From assembly GCF_029213205.1 (NCBI RefSeq), contig NZ_JARGNH010000001.1, forward strand, positions 1 to 64,000: 64,000 nucleotides of DNA. The letters run 5' to 3'. The stretch is from Pseudooceanicola sp. GTDB lineage: Bacteria > Pseudomonadota > Alphaproteobacteria > Rhodobacterales > Rhodobacteraceae. The translations under genes and the position numbers were made by a program. The notes under the pieces are model-generated. The model made no database searches. It saw nothing but the letters and a program-made list of their open reading frames with translations, and was not told where the DNA came from. How positions within the stretch are numbered: the first letter of the stretch is position 1; each line of letters begins with the position of its first letter. Shown piece after piece: positions 24,918 through 33,307 of the stretch.

Positions 24918-25667
24918 TCAGGCGGCTTCCAGCGCCTCGATGATCGGGCTGAAATCGCTGGCTTTCAGGCTGGCGCCGCCGACCAGCGCCCCGTCGACAT
25001 CCGGAATCGCAAAAATCTCGGCCGCATTTTCCGCCTTCACCGAGCCGCCATAAAGCAACCGCACCGAGCGGCCGATTCCGGGGCCGAAACGGTGCTCGAG
25101 CCGGGCGCGCATAAAGGTATGCACCTCGCCGATCTGCTCCGGTGTCGGGGTCAACCCGCTGCCGATCGCCCAGACCGGCTCATAGGCCACCACCAGGTTC
25201 TCGCCGGTGGAACTGTCTGGCACCGACAGCGACAATTGCGCGCCGATGATATCAAGGGTGTTGGTCGCCTCGCGCTGAAACCGGCTTTCGCCGAGGCAAA
25301 CCACGCTCATCAGCCCCGCCGCCTGGGCGGTATTGGCCTTGAGCCGCACCTCTTCCGAGGTTTCGCGATGGCTGGCACGGCGTTCGGAATGGCCGAGGAT
25401 CACCGCGCTGGCACCGGCATCACGCAGCATCATGGCCGAAAGGTCGCCGGTATAAGCGCCGCTGGTCTCGGCGTGGCAATCCTGGCCGCCGATCTGCAGC
25501 GGGCTCCCGGCCAGGGCGGCACGGGCCGGGGCGATCAGCGTCGCGGGCGGGCAGATCAGCAGATCGACACCGGTGTCGGGATGTTCGGCGGCCAGCGCCG
25601 ACAACTCGGCCAGCGTGGCGTTGAGCCCGTTCATCTTCCAATTGCCCGCCGCGAGTTTTCTGCGCAT
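24918..25667 (-). CDS. tpiA: Triose-phosphate isomerase
   Basis: The 249-residue glycolytic/gluconeogenic enzyme interconverts dihydroxyacetone phosphate and glyceraldehyde 3-phosphate. It starts MRRKLAAGNWKMNG with the active-site Asn and Lys. HSERR holds the electrophilic His near 92, VVAYEPVWAIGSGLTPT holds the catalytic Glu near 162, and LLYGGSVKAENAAEI binds the phosphate near 205. The ATG at 25667 is the normal start and has AGGGG upstream; the open frame extends 29 codons further without need. It is monocistronic and converges on dctM. Confidence 0.96.
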   Translation of the reverse strand: MRRKLAAGNWKMNGLNATLAELSALAAEHPDTGVDLLICPPATLIAPARAALAGSPLQIGGQDCHAETSGAYTGDLSAMMLRDAGASAVILGHSERRASHRETSEEVRLKANTAQAAGLMSVVCLGESRFQREATNTLDIIGAQLSLSVPDSSTGENLVVAYEPVWAIGSGLTPTPEQIGEVHTFMRARLEHRFGPGIGRSVRLLYGGSVKAENAAEIFAIPDVDGALVGGASLKASDFSPIIEALEAA

Positions 25668-25761
25668 CTCTGCCCCTTGTCTTGATGTCGGCCCTGTGAC
25701 CATAGGCTCTTTACGTCCTCGGCCCAATTTTTGCCAGCGCGCCCGGCGCGTCAAGCGTGGC

Positions 25762-26151
25762 TCAGGTTTTTGCGGCGCGCGCGGCCTTGCGTGCCTTTTC
25801 GGCCCGTTTCTTTTCTGCCGCCGCCCGGGCTGGACCCATCGAGATCCGGGCCCAGCCCAGCGCCTCGCCGGGATCGTCCAGCGCGCTTTCCGGCAGCGCC
25901 ATCAGCGAGGTGACCTGCCGCTCGCCGCTGCCACGGCTATACCAGAACGGCTCCGATCCCGCCGCTTCATAGGCCGGGCGGGTGGCGTCGTCGGATTTCA
26001 TATAGACCACGCCGGAGGAGGAGATCATCGCGAACATCGCATCCTCCTCGGCATAGACCGCAACGCCGGAAAACATCCGCCCGGTGCGCAGCGGCCCGAG
26101 CTCCGCGAACAGATCGATCACATGGTCGACAAAATCCGCATCGACCGCCAT
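25762..26151 (-). CDS. TfoX N-terminal domain protein
   Basis: This is a 129-residue protein whose first 90 residues match the TfoX/Sxy N-terminal fold: FVDHVIDLFAELGPLRTGRMFSGVAVYAE and YMKSDDATRPAYEAAGSEPFWY. A basic, alanine-rich tail (AAEKKRAEKARKAARAAK) replaces the C-terminal domain. In gammaproteobacteria TfoX promotes competence gene expression; the role of such N-domain-only proteins is unknown. The ATG overlaps the stop of the IscA-like gene by four bases, so the two are co-translated. Confidence 0.8.
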   Translation of the reverse strand: MAVDADFVDHVIDLFAELGPLRTGRMFSGVAVYAEEDAMFAMISSSGVVYMKSDDATRPAYEAAGSEPFWYSRGSGERQVTSLMALPESALDDPGEALGWARISMGPARAAAEKKRAEKARKAARAAKT

Positions 26152-26501
26152 CAGGCGTCGTTGAACTTGATCGATTCACCGCAACCGCAGGCTTCGCTGA
26201 CATTGGGATTGTTGAACTTGAAGCCGCTTTCCAGCAGCGTGGTTTCATAGTCGATCTGGGTGCCGAACAGGAACATCTGCGCCATCGGGGCGATCATCAC
26301 CCTGGCGCCATCCTGTTCCACCACCTCGTCATGTGGATCGACCTCGGTGACATATTCCATGGTGTATTCCATGCCTGCGCAGCCGCCTTTCTTGACGCCA
26401 ATACGCAGGCCGCTGTGGCCGTCCTTGTCCATCAGTCGCGCGATCTGGGTCGCCGCCTTGGGGGTCATGGTCACCGCCTGTTTGCCTGGAATGCCGAACA
26501 T
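26151..26501 (-). CDS. A-type iron-sulfur carrier (IscA/ErpA family)
   Basis: This is a 116-residue A-type carrier that delivers Fe-S clusters to target enzymes. The three conserved cysteines are in KKGGCAGMEY (Cys about 41) and EACGCGESI (Cys about 107 and 109). The domain otherwise covers the whole protein: MTPKAATQIARLM, QMFLFGTQIDYETTLLESGFKFNNPN. ATG 26501 has GGAGAC upstream; the frame continues to 26552 without a better start. A SufT-like gene lies about 1.5 kb upstream on the same strand, but the main suf genes are not in the window. Confidence 0.88.
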   Translation of the reverse strand: MFGIPGKQAVTMTPKAATQIARLMDKDGHSGLRIGVKKGGCAGMEYTMEYVTEVDPHDEVVEQDGARVMIAPMAQMFLFGTQIDYETTLLESGFKFNNPNVSEACGCGESIKFNDA

Positions 26502-26526
26502 GGGATGGGTCTCCTTCCTCGTCAAT

Positions 26527-27261
26527 CTAATGCGCGGAGGGCGCAATCTCAAGTGCGGGCAGGGCGCTGCGCAGGGTCATCACGCCCATGGTGACGGCCA
26601 GGGCCCAGCCGAATGAGGCCAGGGTGCCGATGATCACATATTCCGCCGCCTTTTGCTCCTTTGAGGCGGTTTCAAACCGCATCACCGATTTCGCGGCAAT
26701 CAGGAACCCGATTGAGGCGGCTTGGCCGAACAGCACCAGCAGGTAGATCAGCCCGCGTTCCAGCAGCCCGATCATCAGCCCGCCACTGGGCAACCCGCCC
26801 GAGGTGAAATCAGCGCCGAACGGCGCCATCAGCTTGCCCACCGCAAAGCCGCCGGCGCGGATTGCGTAGAGGCCGCCGCCGGTCAGCGCCATCAGATGCA
26901 GGATCAGCGGCGCGGCGATTTCAGTCTGCGCCGCCCAGAGCCCCGCGTTCCAAAGCCCCGGCGCATAGAGGGCGATGCCCCCGATCACCGCCAGATGCGC
27001 GATCTGGTCGAGCAGAAACGCCGCGGCACTGTCGCGTGCGCCATAGGTTTTCACCAGGTCGATGGCCAGATGCAGGGTGGCCAGCGCCAACAGCGCCGGA
27101 ACCGCTGCCAGGCCAAGCGCGGCGCAGGCGCAGGCCAGTACGATGAGAATATGCAGCAGGATCACCAGAGGATTGCGCTTGTGGCGGACCATCCACCTGT
27201 TCTGAAAGACAAAATCCGCCAGGACATGGGCAAAGAACAATGCGGTCAGGGTCTCGATCAT
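26527..27261 (-). CDS. DUF3307 family membrane protein
   Basis: The 244-residue protein has about six to seven hydrophobic segments. The N-terminus LTALFFAHVLADFVFQNRWMV with its polar His, Asp and Gln, and the later LATLHLAIDLVKTY, are the DUF3307 signature. The molecular function is unknown. The start codon overlaps the stop of the SatD-family gene (ATGA, 27258-27261), so the two products are made together and probably act together. Confidence 0.8.
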   Translation of the reverse strand: MIETLTALFFAHVLADFVFQNRWMVRHKRNPLVILLHILIVLACACAALGLAAVPALLALATLHLAIDLVKTYGARDSAAAFLLDQIAHLAVIGGIALYAPGLWNAGLWAAQTEIAAPLILHLMALTGGGLYAIRAGGFAVGKLMAPFGADFTSGGLPSGGLMIGLLERGLIYLLVLFGQAASIGFLIAAKSVMRFETASKEQKAAEYVIIGTLASFGWALAVTMGVMTLRSALPALEIAPSAH

Positions 27262-27920
27262 GGTGCCACCTTGTCCAGTTCGGAGGTTCGTAATTCGTCT
27301 TCCCAATCGCTGAGGCTCTTGCGCAGCCGCGCGCCGCCAGCACCGCCCAGCCGATAGCTGACCGCCTGTGGCGAGATTGCCAGAGGTCCGGCAATTGCGG
27401 CAAGTGTCGGGTTGTCCGGCAGGAGGTAGAGCGCGGCGGCCTCGGCTTGCTCGGGTGTCCACCGCGTCATGCGCTCATCGATCAGGTCGAAGATTATGTC
27501 GGCGAGCGGCGAGAGCCCCGGCGCGGCCAAGGTCAACCGCCGGGTGCGACCCATCGAGTCAAGGGTTTGGCCCGAGCGTTCAAACGCCGTGCCGCGCGCG
27601 TCAGAGAGGTCTTTGCTGCCGAAATGGTCGACATGGCCAAGCCCGATGGCGATCCGGGTTCCCGGTGTCGGGCCGGCGGCGCGCAGGCTGGCTTGCAGGA
27701 CGATGGCCGCTCGCAGCGCCAGTTCCGGGTTCGCGCTGAGCATCATCTGCCAGCCGTCGCCACGGAACCGGGTAAATCTGGTGTCGGTCGGCGGTCCCTG
27801 CCACCCGGCGATGCTGTCGGCGGTGGCGGATAGGATGCGCATCGCCCGCTCGACGGCATCGGGCTCTGCGTTGCTGGACTCGATCAGATCGCCGGTGAGC
27901 ACCGCAGAGATCGTGGACAT
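27258..27920 (-). CDS. SatD family protein
   Basis: This is a 220-residue soluble protein. It begins MSTISAVLTGDLIESS and has FTRFRGDGWQMMLS near residue 50, which is the SatD pattern of G-D-hydroxy and R/G-D-x-Q. These two aspartate motifs recall the palm fold of class III nucleotide cyclases and GGDEF enzymes; that is my inference. The C-terminus (NPTLAAIAGPLAISPQAVSYRL, near 170-191) looks like a DNA-binding helix-turn-helix. SatD was named from a streptococcal acid-tolerance operon and has no known activity. It is translationally coupled to the DUF3307 membrane protein. Confidence 0.75.
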   Translation of the reverse strand: MSTISAVLTGDLIESSNAEPDAVERAMRILSATADSIAGWQGPPTDTRFTRFRGDGWQMMLSANPELALRAAIVLQASLRAAGPTPGTRIAIGLGHVDHFGSKDLSDARGTAFERSGQTLDSMGRTRRLTLAAPGLSPLADIIFDLIDERMTRWTPEQAEAAALYLLPDNPTLAAIAGPLAISPQAVSYRLGGAGGARLRKSLSDWEDELRTSELDKVAP

Positions 27921-27996
27921 GGGATTTCCTGATGCGACGGGAGCACCATCAAGTCATAAGGTTTTAATCCGCTAAAATCAAGCCTCAGACATTGAT

Positions 27997-28359
27997 TTAC
28001 ATGAATCCCAGCTCCAGCCGCGCCGCATCGCTCATCATGTCCATGCCCCAGGGCGGATCCCAGACCATTTCGACATCGACATCCTTGACCCCATCGACCG
28101 GGCCAATCGCATCGACCACCCAGCCGGGCATTTCACCCGCCACCGGGCAGCCCGGCGCGGTCAGGGTCATTGCGATGCGCACTGAATTCTCGTCCGAGAT
28201 CTCGACCGTGTAAATCAACCCCAGATCATAGATGTTCACCGGAATCTCAGGATCATAGACGGTGCGACAGGCCTCGACCACGCTGTCATAGAGCGGGTGG
28301 TCAGTGCTTGAAGGCGCGATCAGCGGCGCGCCTTCCAGTGGCTCGGGGCTTTGGGTCAT
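27997..28359 (-). CDS. MIP18/DUF59 family Fe-S assembly protein (SufT-like)
   Basis: This is a 120-residue protein that probably helps mature Fe-S proteins. It shows EACRTVYDPEIPVNIYDLGLIY (residues about 28-49), the motif LTAPGCPVAGEM with the conserved cysteine near 75, and the C-terminal DPPWGMDMMSDAARLELGFM, all diagnostic of the SufT/PaaD-type DUF59 family. The N-terminal 20 residues are an extension. ATG 28359 was chosen because the conserved fold begins soon after it. The SUF genes are not adjacent. Confidence 0.85.
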   Translation of the reverse strand: MTQSPEPLEGAPLIAPSSTDHPLYDSVVEACRTVYDPEIPVNIYDLGLIYTVEISDENSVRIAMTLTAPGCPVAGEMPGWVVDAIGPVDGVKDVDVEMVWDPPWGMDMMSDAARLELGFM

Positions 28360-28485
28360 TTGTGCCTCACGGGTTTCCTGAGCGAATATATAGGGAATTA
28401 AGCCGCCCGGGTCCATAGAGCGCAGAAAAATCGCCGAACCCTTCTGCCGACGCTGCCGCAATCCAGCCTGAAATAGGTCCCTGCC

Positions 28486-29274
28486 TCAGGCCTTGGCGCT
28501 GAACTTGCTCGCCTTTTCCCTCTCGCGGCGACCGGGATCCATGAAATGGCTGATCATCACATCGCGGGCCATGCCATAGGCCGTGTCCAGCTCCATTGGC
28601 TGATGCCGGTTGATCGTTGCGATCCCGGCCTGGATCGGGCCGGGGTTGCGGGCGGCCAGGCCAGCGGCAAAGGTGCGTGCCCCTTGCTCCACCGCCTCGG
28701 CGGGCAGCACCCGGTTGATCAGCCCGGCGCGCAGGGCCCAATCGGTGTCCAGCATCTCGCCGGAAAACACCAGCTCCATCAGATGCTTGCGCGCCACGGC
28801 CCGGCTGACCGCAACCGCTGGTGTGGTGCAGAATCCGCCATTGTTGACGCCGGGCAACTGGAACTGCGCGCCCTCGGCGGCAAAGGCCATATGCGACGAG
28901 GCAACCATCTGGCACCCGGCGGCGGTGGCAATGCCTTCGACCAGGGTGATCACCGGTTTCGGCGATTGCGCCAGGGTCAGCATCAGCCCGGCGCAGGCGT
29001 CAAACAGAACCCCGAGAAAGGCGACACCCTCATCCGCATCGTCGCGGTGCCGCGCGATTTCCTTGAGGTCATGCCCGGCGCAAAAGATCGACCCCGGCCC
29101 GTGCAGCAGGATCACCCGGGCCGCATCATCGGCCAACGCGGTGTCGAGCGCCGCCTGCAGCGCCTTGATCATCGCCAGCGACAGCGGATGTGCCTTGCCA
29201 TTGCCAAGGGTCAGCGTGAACAAACCGGCGTCCAGCGCGGTTGTTACCAATTCGGGGGGCGTCATCTGGTTCAT
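28486..29274 (-). CDS. Enoyl-CoA hydratase/isomerase family protein
   Basis: This is a 262-residue crotonase-fold protein acting on an acyl-CoA. The first oxyanion-hole segment is IFCAGHDLKEIARH (near 63-76) and the second is EGIATAAGCQMVASSHM (near 113-129). The catalytic-Glu region reads FQLPGVNNGGFCTTPAV. The usual Glu of the second helix is not obvious, so the reaction (hydration, isomerisation or hydrolysis) cannot be assigned. AGGATG precedes ATG 29274. It is divergent from tgt. Confidence 0.82.
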   Translation of the reverse strand: MNQMTPPELVTTALDAGLFTLTLGNGKAHPLSLAMIKALQAALDTALADDAARVILLHGPGSIFCAGHDLKEIARHRDDADEGVAFLGVLFDACAGLMLTLAQSPKPVITLVEGIATAAGCQMVASSHMAFAAEGAQFQLPGVNNGGFCTTPAVAVSRAVARKHLMELVFSGEMLDTDWALRAGLINRVLPAEAVEQGARTFAAGLAARNPGPIQAGIATINRHQPMELDTAYGMARDVMISHFMDPGRREREKASKFSAKA

Positions 29275-29373
29275 CGGGTCATCCTTTGTTTCGCGCTAAA
29301 ATGAACCCTGGCGATTGCGCTGGCAAGGCTTGGCTTTGCCTGTCGGGCGGGATTATAGGGGGCCGGTCAGGAA

Positions 29374-30513
29374 ATGGATGCAATGACCCAGCGTTTCAGC
29401 TTTAGCCTCAAGGCCACCGACGGCGCGGCGCGCACCGGGGTGATCGACACCCCGCGCGGCACCATTCGCACGCCCACCTTCATGCCGGTGGGCACCGCCG
29501 CGACGGTCAAGGCGATGCTGCCGGAAAGCGTGGCGGCGACCGGCGCCGATATCCTGCTGGGCAACACCTATCATCTGATGCTGCGCCCCGGCGCCGAGCG
29601 GATCGCCAGGCTGGGCGGGCTGCACCGGTTCATGAACTGGGACAAGCCGATCCTCACCGATTCCGGCGGGTTTCAGGTGATGAGCCTGGCCGACCTGCGC
29701 AAGCTGACCGAGGATGGCGTGACCTTTCGCAGCCATATCGACGGCTCAAAACACATGCTGTCGCCGGAAACATCGATGCAGATCCAGCGCCTGCTGGGGT
29801 CGGATATCGTGATGTGTTTCGACGAATGCCCGGCGCTGCCCGCGACCGAGGCGACGGTCGCGGAATCGATGCGCCTGTCGATGCGCTGGGCGCAGCGGTC
29901 GCGCGATGCCTTTGGTGATCGGCCCGGCCATGCGCTGTTCGGCATCCAACAGGGCGGTGTCACCGAGGCGCTGCGCGGTGAGAGCGCCGAGGCGCTGAAG
30001 GCCATCGGCTTTGACGGCTATGCCATTGGCGGGCTGGCGGTGGGCGAGGGACAAGAGGCGATGTTCGGCGTGCTGGATTATGCACCGGGGATGCTGCCTG
30101 AGGACAAGCCGCGCTATCTGATGGGGGTGGGCAAGCCCGACGATATCGTCGGCGCGGTGAAACGCGGTGTCGACATGATGGATTGCGTTTTGCCCAGCCG
30201 CTCGGGGCGCACCGGCCAGGGCTGGACCCGGCGCGGCCAGATCAACATCAAGAACGCCCGCCATGCCGATGATCCGCGCCCGCTGGACGCCGATTGCACC
30301 TGTCCCGCCTGCCGCAGCTACAGCCGCGCCTACCTGCATCATGTGTTCCGCGCCGGAGAGATGATTTCCGGTATGCTGCTGACCTGGCACAATCTGCACT
30401 ATTTCCAAGAGCTCATGCAGGGCATGCGCGATGCCATTGCCGCCGGGGCATTTGCCACCTGGGAGGCGGAGTTTCACCGCCAGCGGGCGCTGGGCGATAT
30501 CGAACCGATCTGA
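29374..30513 (+). CDS. tgt: tRNA-guanine transglycosylase
   Basis: The 379-residue enzyme exchanges guanine 34 for preQ1 in tRNAs for Asp, Asn, His and Tyr on the way to queuosine. The catalytic base motif [13 protein letters not shown] has Asp96, and [10 protein letters not shown] is near 226. The second active-site Asp is in [11 protein letters not shown] near 270, and the zinc site [16 protein letters not shown] is near 308-323. ATGs at 29374 and 29383 are both possible. queA is not adjacent in this window. Confidence 0.95.
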   Translation: MDAMTQRFSFSLKATDGAARTGVIDTPRGTIRTPTFMPVGTAATVKAMLPESVAATGADILLGNTYHLMLRPGAERIARLGGLHRFMNWDKPILTDSGGFQVMSLADLRKLTEDGVTFRSHIDGSKHMLSPETSMQIQRLLGSDIVMCFDECPALPATEATVAESMRLSMRWAQRSRDAFGDRPGHALFGIQQGGVTEALRGESAEALKAIGFDGYAIGGLAVGEGQEAMFGVLDYAPGMLPEDKPRYLMGVGKPDDIVGAVKRGVDMMDCVLPSRSGRTGQGWTRRGQINIKNARHADDPRPLDADCTCPACRSYSRAYLHHVFRAGEMISGMLLTWHNLHYFQELMQGMRDAIAAGAFATWEAEFHRQRALGDIEPI

Positions 30514-30521
30514 AATGCCGG

Positions 30522-32384
30522 TCAGGTGCCGTGGTCCGCTTGCAGGCGGAACACCACGTCCTGGTAATCCAGATCGCCACCACCCGAGAGATCCTCAAAG
30601 CCAAAGGTGACCGCGCCGCTGTCCGGGTCGGCACCGGCAACCGCATGGGTGATCCCGTCGGCATTCATCGCCGCAGATTCGGAATGGAACACCACCACAT
30701 CCACCTCATCGCCATCAGCACTCAGCATGATTTCGGCATTATCACTGAGGGTCGCGGGGTCGCCCGCCCGGGTCTGAAACGCCAGGTGCTCTGCGTCGCG
30801 CAAGGTGGCGGCAATGTCGGCGCCGTCCTGGATCAGGAAAAAGCCGAGCCGATTGCCCGCCTCGATCCCGTCCAGCACCACTTCTGATTGCTGCGCATTG
30901 GCATTGCCAAACAGGATCCTGGTGTCGATCAGCCGTCCGGCGGGATCGATCTCATAGACCCCGAGGGTATTGTCGAACTCGGCGCTCGAGTCATTGCCCA
31001 GCGAGACCCGAAAGGTTTTCACCCCGTCGCCGGTCAGCATTTCGGGATTGTTCAGCCCAATGATCCGCTCAGACGCCAGGGCCTGGCCATTGGTCAGTTG
31101 CGGCAGGGCGCGTTCATAGACGATCTGGGTGTCGGCCCCGTCCGGCACCATCAGAAACACGCCATTGTCCTGCGCCGCCTGAAATTGCAGGGCACCGTCG
31201 AGGCGGCCATCGCCGGTGCTGTCGATCCGCAGTTCCGCCGTGCGCGCGCTTTGTATCAGCTCCAGCGCTTCGGCGCGCGTGTCCTCGACCACCAGCCGGT
31301 CGTCATAGTCAAAGCCGGTCACCACATCGCCCAACAACTCGGACCCGGTGCCGCGAATGTCGTCAGCGCCCGCGCCGCCATCGATCAGGTCGCCGCCGGG
31401 GCCGCCGCGCAGCAGATCGTCGCCGGCGCCACCGAACAGCGTGTCATTGCCCGCGCCGCCGTGCAGTTCATCCGCGCCCCTGGCCCCGTCGAGGCTATTG
31501 TCCCCGGCATTGCCGGTGATCCAGTTGCCCAGATCATTGCCGACGCCGCGCAGATCATCCTGCCCGGTCAGCACCAGATCCTCGACATTGTCGGCCTGCC
31601 GCCACAGCACATAATTGACCGAGGCCGCGACCCGGTCGAGGCCGCCGCCCGGTGCCTCGATGATCCGGTCATCGCTGTGATCGACATTGTAGCTGTCGTT
31701 GCCATCGCCGCCGCGCAGCACATCGGCACCGGGCGGCAGATCGGCGGCGACGGCCAAGGTGGCGACCAGTTCCGTTGCCAGCAGGGCGCTGAAGTCATCG
31801 GAGTAATGCAGATCATCGGCGAACATCGCATCGGGTTTGATCCCGGCGCTGGCCGCGATGTCGTCGGGGTCGCGCGTCTCGATCCAGTCCTGTGTCTCGG
31901 CCAGATCCTGCTGCGCGTCGATGATCGCGTCCCAATGCACCCGCCCCGGGGCCGCCGGGGCCTGATCCGAGAGTTCGGACAGAACGATCCGCGCCGTGCC
32001 GATCCCGGCGGCCCCGGCGCCGAAGCGCGCCTCGACCGCGCCGCGCAGGTCCTGCCAGAGACCGGTCAGCGCCGAGGCGTAATCCTGCGGCACCCCCTCG
32101 CCATGGCTGTCGCCTTCGCCCTGCACCCAGATCATCCCGGCGATCCACCCGTCAGGATTGGCGGCAATGGCGTCGATCACCTGAGTCGTCAGCGCCTGGG
32201 GCAGTTCCGAGGCTGTCGCCCAATCGTCGCCGTCGCGGCTGCGGGTCAGCGGGGCGCCGGGCGCATGCACCTGCACCAGCGCGTAGTTTCCGGCGCCGTG
32301 TTCGGAATCGAGCGCCGCGCTGACCTCGTCCGCAATGCGCCGGGCGTTGCTTTGCCCGGCCAGAATATAGATTGGCTTGCCCAT
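30522..32384 (-). CDS. Secreted SGNH-type esterase with RTX calcium-binding repeats and DUF4114 domain
   Basis: This is a 620-residue mosaic protein. Residues about 5-220 form a sialate-O-acetylesterase-like SGNH domain, with the serine block YILAGQSNARRIAD and an Asp-x-x-His pair in FADDLHYSDD near the end. Residues about 225-365 contain glycine/aspartate nonapeptides (GGAGNDTLFGGAGDDLLRGG) that bind calcium. The C-terminus ends FEDLSGGGDLDYQDVVFRL, the DUF4114 pattern. There is no Sec signal, and RTX repeats suggest type I secretion, but no T1SS genes are nearby. I prefer ATG 32384 (MGKPIYILAG); GTG 32399 is possible. It may deacetylate an extracellular glycan. Confidence 0.75.
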   Translation of the reverse strand: MGKPIYILAGQSNARRIADEVSAALDSEHGAGNYALVQVHAPGAPLTRSRDGDDWATASELPQALTTQVIDAIAANPDGWIAGMIWVQGEGDSHGEGVPQDYASALTGLWQDLRGAVEARFGAGAAGIGTARIVLSELSDQAPAAPGRVHWDAIIDAQQDLAETQDWIETRDPDDIAASAGIKPDAMFADDLHYSDDFSALLATELVATLAVAADLPPGADVLRGGDGNDSYNVDHSDDRIIEAPGGGLDRVAASVNYVLWRQADNVEDLVLTGQDDLRGVGNDLGNWITGNAGDNSLDGARGADELHGGAGNDTLFGGAGDDLLRGGPGGDLIDGGAGADDIRGTGSELLGDVVTGFDYDDRLVVEDTRAEALELIQSARTAELRIDSTGDGRLDGALQFQAAQDNGVFLMVPDGADTQIVYERALPQLTNGQALASERIIGLNNPEMLTGDGVKTFRVSLGNDSSAEFDNTLGVYEIDPAGRLIDTRILFGNANAQQSEVVLDGIEAGNRLGFFLIQDGADIAATLRDAEHLAFQTRAGDPATLSDNAEIMLSADGDEVDVVVFHSESAAMNADGITHAVAGADPDSGAVTFGFEDLSGGGDLDYQDVVFRLQADHGT

Positions 32385-32497
32385 ATCGATCCCATTCACA
32401 CCACACCGGGCAGGGTGGCGATGCCGGGCTAAGGCCCGGTTAAGGGGTCAATTGATCTTGCTGCAATTTTAGCGGTTTTGTGGCGCTTGTGACGGGA

Positions 32498-33307
32498 TCA
32501 GACCAGGTCGGTCACCGCAGCCACCATCCGGTCAAGGATCAACCGCCCATAGTCCGGCCCGGCATGCAGCACGTCATCCTCAGGCAGCGCCTGATTGAGG
32601 CTGAGCCGCATCGCGCCGCGGCTGAAGTCGTCGCGGGTGAAGAAGTGTTTGGCGATGGTCTCGTCCGGTTGCGCGATCAGGTGCAGGTTTTCGATCCCGA
32701 CAAAACTCTCGGCCTGCGCCCGGGTCAGGGCGGCGGCCAGATGCGGCCCGTCGCCGGCCTGATGCACCCGCCGGAACACCGGATATTTCGCCTTGTCCTG
32801 CAGCATCCGCGCCGCCGGATAGGGCTGTGGCACCAGCATCAGCGGCAGCGGGCAGGCGGCGCGGATCTCCAGCGCCAGCCGGTGGCTGAGCTTGGCGTGG
32901 TTGGCCGCTACCAGCGCTGCGTGGAACGCCGCCGGTGACAGCAGCGCGCGTTTGTTCGGCGCGGAAAGCGGCGTGGCCTGCGCGGCGATGTGACTCGCCG
33001 CCGAGGGCCATCCGGTGACAAAGTGACGGCGCAGCAGGGCAATGGCGCTGAACGCCGAGATCACTTCGCCGACCAGCACCACCGCGTCGAAATCCATCAG
33101 GTCCAGCCGCTGCGGCGTGCCAATCGCATCCAGCCGTTCCTGCAGTTCGGGGTCTTCGGCGATCAGCGTGGTGCCGTCGATCCGCGCGCCTTCGGGTCCG
33201 CCCGCGGGTTTGGCAAAGAACGTCAACGCCAGATCATCCGAGGGCGCGGCGCGATCGGCCAGCATCAGCATGGCGACATGCGAATTTCCGAGGATGCAGA
33301 GTTTCAT
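32498..33307 (-). CDS. Uncharacterised SGNH-like protein partnered with GSCFA protein
   Basis: The 269-residue protein begins MKLCILGNSHVAML. A strand followed by G-N-S-H resembles block I of SGNH hydrolases, with Asn in place of the usual Asp. A late HAGPDYGRLILDRM could hold a catalytic His. No domain is firmly recognised. The ATG overlaps the stop of the GSCFA gene by four bases, so both act in one pathway, possibly acyl-group transfer or removal on a surface polysaccharide. No signal peptide is visible. Confidence 0.6.
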   Translation of the reverse strand: MKLCILGNSHVAMLMLADRAAPSDDLALTFFAKPAGGPEGARIDGTTLIAEDPELQERLDAIGTPQRLDLMDFDAVVLVGEVISAFSAIALLRRHFVTGWPSAASHIAAQATPLSAPNKRALLSPAAFHAALVAANHAKLSHRLALEIRAACPLPLMLVPQPYPAARMLQDKAKYPVFRRVHQAGDGPHLAAALTRAQAESFVGIENLHLIAQPDETIAKHFFTRDDFSRGAMRLSLNQALPEDDVLHAGPDYGRLILDRMVAAVTDLV

